Origin: Hypericum androsaemum
Lineage: Eukaryota; Streptophyta; Magnoliopsida; Malpighiales; Hypericaceae
Reading direction: 5' to 3'
Assembly: GCA_963995505.1 (NCBI GenBank)
Contig: OZ023181.1
Location: 12,334,221 to 12,398,220 of the forward strand
DNA: 64,000 nucleotides
Both the position numbers and the translations under genes were made by a program. Each line of letters opens with the position of its first letter. The first letter of the stretch is position 1. Below the pieces are notes generated by a model, which searched no databases, had not been told where the DNA came from, and worked only from the letters and a program-made list of their open reading frames with translations. Positions 56,846 through 64,000 of this stretch are shown in pieces.

Positions 56846-57483
56846 CACGGCTTGCTACTATCTATCTTTACCTTTCCTTTTTTGTTGGTCTAGTATCCAA
56901 TTCATTTTTTTTATAAGTAGTTTGATTCGTTTGTGTTTCGAGCAATCAGATTCGTGACTTAGTTATTCTAGGTTGTGTATTCTGATCAAAAGAGAAAAAA
57001 AAAGAAAAAAAAGAAGAAGAAAAGAAACGGAAAACAAAAGAAGAAGCAAGACCAAAACAGGAAATTGCAAGAACAAGACGAATTAGGAAGCTTGCAAATT
57101 AAAGAGGAAACGCAAGAAAAGAGGAAGCAAGAAGAACGTAAGAGAAACAAAAGAGGAAGCAAGAAGCAAAACAGATAGGTGGACAGAAAACAAGGGGAAG
57201 TCAGCCCGAATTAGTCTACGTGGAGCGCAAGAAAACAAGGAACTACCTTTGATAGTGATCCGTATAGTTCAAGCAAAGCCTTGTTAGCTTAGTAAGAACA
57301 TATAAGGGTATCACGAGAGGAAAAAGGCAAGAGTTTGTGAGTGCAATTAGAGAGAAAAGCTAAATAATTGAGTGCAAACACGAGTGAACTTGAGTGCAAC
57401 TTACATTGAGAGTAAACACGTAAGGGAGTGAACTTGTGAGGCCATCAATTTTGTTTTTACTAACGAAATTTTCTTGCAGCAAG
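56846..57483 (+). other. Leader of J with purine tract and candidate intron
   Basis: An A-rich purine tract at about 56990-57060, GAGGAAGCAAGA-type repeats, and a candidate intron 57292-57479 (GTAAGA, TACTAAC, CAG) ending four bases before the gag ATG. The leader is otherwise well diverged from A and B, so keeping these signals is notable. Confidence 0.5.
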
Positions 57484-58476
57484 ATGTCTTATGAAGATCA
57501 AAGAGAAAAAGAGGGTACGTTGGCTGATGTTGGTCTTAAGGTATTTGTGGAGGCCCTGACAGGAAAATTCCAACAAATGATGCGAGCGGAGATGGAGCCG
57601 TTGCAACAACGCATAGATGCAATAGAGGACACTCGCAACAGCCAACAATCAAGAAGAGAAGTCCAAGCACAACGAAGGTTTGCACCTTTGGGAGGCACAA
57701 GTGGAGGAGAATTCCGTGCACAAAGAAGGAGAGCACCTTTGGGAAGCACAAGTGAGGAAGATTCCGACCCTTTTCAGGAGGAGGACGTAGGCTCTACAAG
57801 GAATCTTAGGAGAGCAAGGACTGACCGCCCACCTAGGGAGGCAAGGCGAAGAGGAGATGACAACTTGGGAAGTATTAAGCTGAAGATACCTTCCTTTGCA
57901 GGTCGTTCTGACCCGGAGGCATACCTAGAGTGGGAGAAGAAGATTGAGTTCGTGTTTGATTGGCACAATTGTTCCGAAGCAAAAAAGATAAAGCTAGCTG
58001 TGACTGAATTCGCTGATTATACTATAACGTGGTGGGATCAACTTGTCACAAGCAGGAGGCGTAATAGAGAGCGTCCTATAGCTACATGGGAGGAGATGAA
58101 AGTGGTGATGAGGAAATTTTTTGTTCCAAGTCATTACTACCGAGTGCTATACAAGAAGTTACAAGGGATGAGATAAGGAAGTCTGAGCGTGGAAGAATAT
58201 TACAAACAAATGGAGATGGCCATGATAAGAGCTGATGTGGAGGAAGATAGAGAAGCTACCATGGCAAGGTTCTTGAATGGACTCAATCCTGAGATCCATG
58301 ACAAAGTAGAGTTGCAACACTATGTGGAGTTGGAGGACATGGTGCATATGGCCACGAAAATTGAGAAGCAACTGAAGAGAGGAGGAGGAGGGACAAGAGC
58401 CACATCAAGTGCTAATTGGAAGCCAAACTATTCAAAGAAATTTGACAAACCACAGGCAACCAAGATAGAGCACAAG
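57484..58476 (+). pseudogene. gag of J, truncated
   Basis: ATG at 57484 (MSYEDQREKEG) aligns with the other gags; the upstream Met at 57436 lies in the leader. It has an extra duplicated stretch (QAQRRFAPLGGTSGG / RAQRRRAPLGSTSEE). A TAA at 58174-58176 replaces the Gln codon in KLQGMRQG; the frame then stays open to 58476, where the inverted fragment L begins before the zinc knuckle. Confidence 0.88.
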
Positions 58477-59283
58477 TGATATGAATCTCCGCGGAAAAGA
58501 TTCACAACTCGGACCGTTTGTTACTTTAGAATGGAACAGATCACAACTCACAAGAACTCACACGGACTAAGGCACGAAATTGAACCTTAACCCGCTGCAA
58601 GAGCTTCTGAACCTTGACCTAAGGTCGTATCACGCCACGAGCGGGGATGGATGATCCGCTTGATAAGTGAAAGATAAAATTCAAGCCAAGACGACTCCCC
58701 AGCCTAAGCAAGAACAAACGAGTATCAAAACTCTCAAATAGCCAATGCTAAGTAATTTCCGAATTGTTATCTTCTTTATTGAAGGGGGGGACGCCTCTTT
58801 ATATAGGCTCCTCATGTCTTACAACTTTCCTAAACGAAACTAACTCCAAATAAGGAGTTTAAGGCTGGCCAAAATTCTTCCCTATTCTAAAGAGATTCTG
58901 GCCGAACTTATTCAACTAAATAAGGAATAATATAAGCAAATAATATCTAATAGAATAACTACTAGGTGCACGTCCAAAACAAATAGATGCACGGACTAAA
59001 TAGGCTGATTCTTCTTGATTCTCCATGTGCGCATGCATCTAGAAGCTTACGTGCATGTCAAGCCTCCCATTCAGCTTCCAAAACGTGCATGGGCCTCCCT
59101 TGGGCTTCTTGGACGTCCTTGGTCCTCCACGCACTTGATTGAGCCCAAACTTCTTCCATTAATCCATTGAAGTCAGATTGCAACTTCCTAGCTCGTGCTC
59201 TTGTCATTGGCCCAATCGGAACTTGAACTTGCTTTGAGTCTACAAGCTTGATAGTAGGTGCGTCCTTAGGCTTGCTCACATCA
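58477..59283 (-). repeat. 3' LTR of fragment L (807 bp)
   Basis: Full LTR on the minus strand; its U3/R part matches the 3' LTR of A better than any other copy. Confidence 0.9.
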
Positions 59284-59833
59284 TTCCCCTCCTCTTGAAA
59301 AGGATTTGTCCTCAAATCATCACCTACATCAAACGGACTCAAGTCAGCCACGTTAAACGAAGCACTTACACTATACTCACCCGGAAGGTCTAGCTTGTAG
59401 GCATTATCATTGATGCGTTCTATCACTTGGAATGGACCATCTCCCCGTGGTAGCAACTTTGAACGTCTTTGGACAGGAAAACGCTCCTTCCTCATATGTA
59501 GCCAAACCCAATCTCCCGGCTCAAAGACAACCTTGTGCCTTCCTTTGTTTGCTTGCCTCGCATAGTGCTCCGTGCGCTTCTCGATGTTCATTCTTGCTTT
59601 CTCATGTAACTGCTTGACAAATTCAGCCTTCTTCTTGCCATCTAAGTTAACATGCTCACTCGAAGGTAGAGGTGATAAATCCAATGGAGTCAAAGGATTA
59701 AATCCATAAACAAGCTCAAATGGTGAGAATTGAGTAGCTGAATGGACAAAACGATTATAAGCAAACTCAACATGAGGCAAACAATCTTCCCAAGTCTTAA
59801 TGTTATGCTTAATGAGTGCTCTCAAAAGTGTAG
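59058..59833 (-). pseudogene. Integrase C-terminus of fragment L
   Basis: Minus-strand frame from [22 protein letters not shown] through the GPF module to the [12 protein letters not shown] tail, stopping at 59058-59060 within the LTR. The first dozen residues of the open frame (from 59870) come from J sequence on the other side of the break and do not belong to it. The catalytic D-D-E part is absent. Confidence 0.87.
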
Positions 59834-61465
59834 TCAAAGGAGTTTGTGATTCACACTGATCATGAGTCACTCAAGCACTTAAAGGGGCAACACAAGCTGA
59901 ACAAGAGGCATGCACGATGGGTGGAATTCATTGAGACATTTCCTTATGTCATTCGCTACAAGCAAGGTAAGGAAAATGTAGTAGCGGATGCCCTATCGCG
60001 AAGGTATGCTTTGATCTCAACTCTTGATGCGAAGTTAAATGGTTTTGAACACATTAAAGAGTTGTATGCTGATGATACTGATTTTGGTGATCTGTTCCGA
60101 GCTACGGAGAAGAGTGCAAGTGGTAAATTTTTTCGGACTGAAGGTTACCTATTTCGTGAGAACAAACTTTGCGTGCCTAATTGTTCTATGCGAGAGTTGC
60201 TAATTCAGGAGGCACATGGAGGCGGATTGATGGGGCACTTTGGAATCGCAAAGACTTTGGCAATGCTACAAGATCACTTCTAATGGCCGCACATGAAGCG
60301 TGACGTTGAAAGAGTTTGTGGACGTTGCATCACATACAAGCAAGCCAAGTCGAAGGTAAAACCCCACGGTTTGTATACCCCACTACCTATACCTAGTGAG
60401 CCTTGGATTGATATCTCTATGGATTTTGTGGTAGTGGATAGGTTTTCTAAGATGGCACATTTTATTCCATGTCATAAGACTGATGATGCTTCAAACATTG
60501 CTGATTTGTTCTTTAGAGAAGTTGTTAGGTTGCATGGTATGCCTAGAACTATTATTTCTGATAGAGATGCTAAGTTCTTGAGTTACTTTTGGAAGACCTT
60601 GTGGAGTAAGTTAGGTACCAAGTTATTATTTTCTACTACTTGTCATCCACAAACTGATGGTCAAACTGAAGTTGTGAATAGGACTTTGTCTACTTTATTG
60701 AGAGCACTTATCAAGCATAACATTAAGACTTGGGAAGAATGTTTGCCACATGTTGAATTTGCTTATAATCGCTCAGTTCTTTCTGCTACTCAATTCTCAC
60801 CATTTGAGCTTGTTTATGGATTTAATCCTTTGACTCCATTGGATTTATCACCTTTGCCTTCGAGTGAGCATGTTAACTTAGATGGCAAGAAGAAGGCTGA
60901 TTTTGTCAAGCAACTGCATGAGAGGGCGCGAATGAACATAGAGAAACGAACGGAGCACTACGCGAGACAAGCAAACAAAGGACGGCACAAGGTTGTCTTT
61001 GAGCCTGGTGATTGGGTATGGTTGCACATGAGAAAGGAACGCTTTCCCGCGCAATGACGTTCAAAGTTGCTACCACGGGGAGATGGTCCATTTCAAGTGC
61101 TTGAACGCATCAATGACAATGCCTACAAGCTTGACCTGCCAGGTGAGTATAATGTTAGTGCTTCTTTCAATGTTACTGATTTGAGTCCGTTTGATGTAGG
61201 TGAAGATTTGAGGACAAATCCTTTTCAAGAGGAGGGGAATGATGTGAGCACACCTACGAACACACCTACATTCAAGCCACAAGACTCACGGCAAGTGCAC
61301 ATACCAATTGGACCGGTGACACGAGCAAGAGCCAAAAAGTTTCAGGCAGAATTTAATGGATTAATGCAAGAAGTCTGGGCTCAAGATGGTGCGTACAAGT
61401 GCAAGGACGTGCATGAGGCCCACGCAAAGCCCATGCATGTGATAGAGGCTATTTTGGAAGCTTGA
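59834..61465 (+). pseudogene. pol end of J (RNase H end, integrase), broken
   Basis: It resumes in RNase H ([16 protein letters not shown]) and runs through the integrase zinc finger, D-D-E core, GPF module and tail VTRARAKKFQAEFNG to TGA at 61463, inside the 3' LTR. Lesions: TAA at about 60281-60283 in the DHFFWPH motif; a 45-bp in-frame deletion at about 60429 between two TTTTGTG copies (removes [13 protein letters not shown]...); TGA at about 61055-61057 in place of Arg in VQRRSK. Confidence 0.9.
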
Positions 61466-62030
61466 TATACACGCAAACTTCTGGATGCATGCGCACATGG
61501 AGAATCAGAAAGAATCAACCTATTTAGGCCGTGCATCTACTTGTTAGGACGTGCAACTATTAGTTATTCTATTAGATATTATTTGCTTAGATTATTTCCT
61601 ATTTTAGTTGAATAATTCGGCCAGAATATTCTTAGATTAGGAAAGAGAGTTTTGGCCAGCTTTTGAACTCCTTTTAAGGAGTTAGCTTGTTTAGGAATAC
61701 TTTGGTACTTTGGAGCCTATATAAAGAGGTCTCCTAGCAATAAAACGGACACAACTTTTGAGATTGATAATTTTGTGAGTTAGATACTCCTTATGTGTTC
61801 TTGCTAATTGCTGGATTGCTTAGCTTGAGCGAAACTTTTCACTTATCAAACGATTCATCCATCATCGTTTGTGGCGTGGTTCGACTTGGACCATAGGTTC
61901 TCGAATTTCCATTGCTTGGGTTGCGGATCTCCTAGACCAAGGTTCTTGCAAGGCTCGAGTTCGGGGGTTGCGGTCTCTTCCATCCAAAGTAGCACAGTCC
62001 ATTGTGAATCTCCTGCCGAGGTTAATATCA
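61240..62030 (+). repeat. 3' LTR of J (791 bp)
   Basis: Preceded by a polypurine tract at 61227-61239, ends GGTTAATATCA, then TSD TTATG. Confidence 0.92.
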
Positions 62031-62035
62031 TTATG

Positions 62036-62445
62036 TTTGATATGTGATTGCTTAATGACCTTATTTGTGAGATGGTCTTTTGTTGTGTTAGCTTTGTGTT
62101 CGTAATGGTTGAATTTGATGTGAGACGTAGTTAAGTTCTGTCTCTCCCATATGTATCTGACATAACTGATATGTTATGCGCTATGTGCTTACGGAGTGTT
62201 CCAAAACACTCAAGCCCCCCCCCCCCCCCCCCCCCCCCCCCCGCTCTCCAGTTTTGCAGGTTCTTTGTCTAGCAGCTCCGTAGCCACCGAGTTCAATTTA
62301 ATCCTGGAATAAATGTAAAGAAAAATTGTATTTGAATGAGACTTTGTAAAGTCAAAATATGTTTTGAGGCTGGCTAGACTCATTTAGTTTTGTAAACGGG
62401 TTAGGGTCTAGCGCCGGTCACCGACTCCAAATTTGGGTCGTGACA
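62036..62445 (+). repeat. 3' LTR of K, right part
   Basis: Continues the K LTR to the end GGGTCGTGACA, a typical terminus for the group, where the 10-bp array starts at once. Confidence 0.82.
62215..62242 (+). repeat. Run of 28 C
   Basis: Uninterrupted C homopolymer in the K LTR. Its length may be uncertain in the assembly. Confidence 0.9.
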
Positions 62446-64000
62446 TTTTCCTTGCCTTTTCGTTCCTTTTCTTGCCTTTTCCTTGCCTTTTCTTTCCTTT
62501 TCTTGCCTTATCTTGCCTTTTCTTACCTCATCAGTCTTTTCTTGCCTTTCCTTCCCTTTTTTTGCCTTATCTTGCCTTATCTTGCTTTTTCATGCCTTAT
62601 CTTGCCTTTTCATTCCCTTTTCTTTCCTTTTCTTGCCTTATCTTTCCTTATCTAGCCTTTTCTTTCCTTACCTTACCTTTTCTAGCCTTTTCTTGCCTTA
62701 TCTTATCTTTTCTTTCCTTTTCCTTGCTTTTTATTTCCTTTTCTTGTCTTATCATGCATTTTCCTTGCCTTTTCTTTCCTTTTCTTGTCTTGCCTTGCCT
62801 TTTCTTTTCTTTTCTTGCCTTTTCTTGCCTTTTCATGCTTTTTCTTGCCTTTTCATGCCTTTCCATGCCTTTTCTTTCCTTTTCTTTCATTTTCTTGCCT
62901 TTTGCTTCCCTTTTTGTGCCTTATCTATCATTTTCTTGCCTTTTCTTAACTTTTCTTGTCTTTTAATTGCCTTTTCGTGCCTTATCTTGCTATTTCTTAC
63001 ATTTTCTGGTCTTTTCTTGCCTTATCTTGCCATTTCTTTCCTTTTCTTGCCTTTTCTTGCCTTATCTTGCTTTTTCTTTCATTTTCTTGCCTTTTCTTGC
63101 CTTTTCTTGCCTTTCCTTGCCTTTTCTTTCCATTTCTTGACTTTTCTTACCTTTTCCTTCTTTTCTTGCCTCATCATTCCTTTTCATTCCTTTTCTTGCC
63201 TTTCCTTCCCTTTTCTTGCCTTATCTTGCCTTATCTTGCCATTTTATACCTTAGCTTGCCTTTTCTTACATTTTCTTACCTTTTCTTGCCTTTTCATGCC
63301 TTTTCTAGCCTTTTCTTTCCTTTTCATGCCTTTTCATAACTTTTCCTTGCGTTTTCTTTCCTTATCTTGCCTTTTCATGCCTTTTCCTTGACTTTTCTTT
63401 CCTTTTCTTGCCTTTCCTTCCCTTTTCTTGCCTTAACTTGCCTTATCTTGCATTTTCTTTCCTTTTCCTTGCCTTTTGTTTCCTTTTCTTGCCTTATCAT
63501 GTCTTATCTTTCCTTATCTTGCCTTTTCTTGCCTTTTCCTGCCTTTTCCTTGCCTTTTCCTGTCTTTTCTTGCCTTATCTTTCCTTTTTTTCCTTTTCAT
63601 TTCCTTTTCTGGCATTTTCTTGCCTTTTCTTTCCATTTCTTTCCTTTTCTTAACTTTTCTTGCCTTTTCTTGCCTTTTCGTGCCTTTTCATTCCTTTCCT
63701 TGCCTTTTCATTCCTTTTCTTGCCTTATCTTACGTTTTCTTACCTTTTCGATGCCTTTTCTTTTCTTTCCTCTCCTTATTTCTCTTTTCTTGCCTCATCT
63801 TTCCTTTTCTTACCTGTTCTTGCCTTCCCTTCCCTTTTCTTGCATAATCTTGCATTTTTCTTGCCTTTTCTTGCCTTTTTTTTTCATTCCTTATCATGCC
63901 TTATCTTGCCCTTTCTTGCCTCTTCTTGCCTTTTCATGCCTTTTCTTACCTTATCTAACCTTTTCTTGCCTTATCTTGCCCTTTTATGCCTTATCTTGCT
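62446..64000 (+). repeat. 10-bp tandem array, block 4
   Basis: Same unit and orientation as blocks 1-3, running off the window. Open frames such as 62433-62966 and 62483-63391 are repeat artefacts. Confidence 0.95.

Larger units (their letters stand above)
58477..59833 (-). mobile_element. Fragment L: inverted LTR and integrase end inside J
   Basis: Minus-strand copy of a CRM-like 3' end: 3' LTR 58477-59283 and pol end beyond. Its left border is exactly the LTR terminus (TGATATGAATC on the plus strand); its right border is a ragged break inside integrase. There is no TSD. J sequence corresponding to late gag, protease, RT and early RNase H is missing at the same place. Confidence 0.88.
56041..62030 (+). 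mobile_element. Element J: diverged CRM-like element, rearranged
   Basis: LTRs 56041-56831 and 61240-62030 (791 bp, roughly ten or more differences by eye), TSD TTATG at 56036-56040 and 62031-62035, inserted in the K LTR. Its middle (end of gag to RNase H) is replaced by the inverted fragment L. It is the oldest full-ended insertion here judging by LTR divergence. Confidence 0.93.

Noticed and set aside
62433..63847. Open frames in array block 4
   Set aside because: Repeat artefacts as above.

Overview
This is plant nuclear DNA, built almost entirely from repeats. The evidence is Ty3/gypsy LTR retrotransposons with initiator-Met-tRNA primer sites (TGGTATCAGAGC), an endogenous plant pararetrovirus (Caulimoviridae-like) and a T-rich tandem array. 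No ordinary host gene, tRNA, rRNA or CRISPR array is visible. The species cannot be told; an angiosperm, probably a dicot, fits the element types. All boundaries were placed by eye from repeat ends and target-site duplications (TSDs) and should be good to a few bases.

Layout. 1-984: inverted 5' end of a gypsy element (H). 985-14609: element A of the same family, interrupted by a complete, apparently intact copy B (6265-13094, TSD GTTAC). 14614-16575: a probable solo LTR (G) and the 3' end of another relative (F). From about 16582 a tandem array with a 10-bp period (TTTTCTTGCC and variants) runs to the window end, broken three times: by a pararetrovirus-derived segment (about 20336-25140, minus strand), by a four-deep retrotransposon nest (25222-49691), and by a Tekay/Del-like remnant K (52627-62445) that itself carries element J.

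The nest has a TSD at every level: array <- C1 (TCTTT) <- E (GAGGT) <- C2 (CGGGT) <- D (GGAGA). A, B, D, E, F, H, J and L belong to one group whose gag-pol reads through into the 3' LTR and ends in a [16 protein letters not shown] tail without a chromodomain, resembling the plant centromeric (CRM) chromoviruses. C1 and C2 are a second gypsy family with ~513-bp LTRs. B looks competent. A is intact except for the B insertion. C1 has a poly-C frameshift, E a stop plus a mutated RT active site, C2 one stop, D a deletion of the RT core. J is rearranged around an inverted fragment (L).

The points most worth following are: (1) a stem-loop in the LTR downstream of the TATA box whose stem is kept by compensatory base changes between LTR families; (2) the 10-bp-period array, whose phased A-tracts predict curved DNA and which hosts all the large insertions; (3) the rearranged viral segment, with a duplicated primer-binding block around an inverted protease fragment; (4) a candidate short leader intron before gag. 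Together the CRM-like elements and simple array suggest a centromeric or pericentromeric place, which is inference only.
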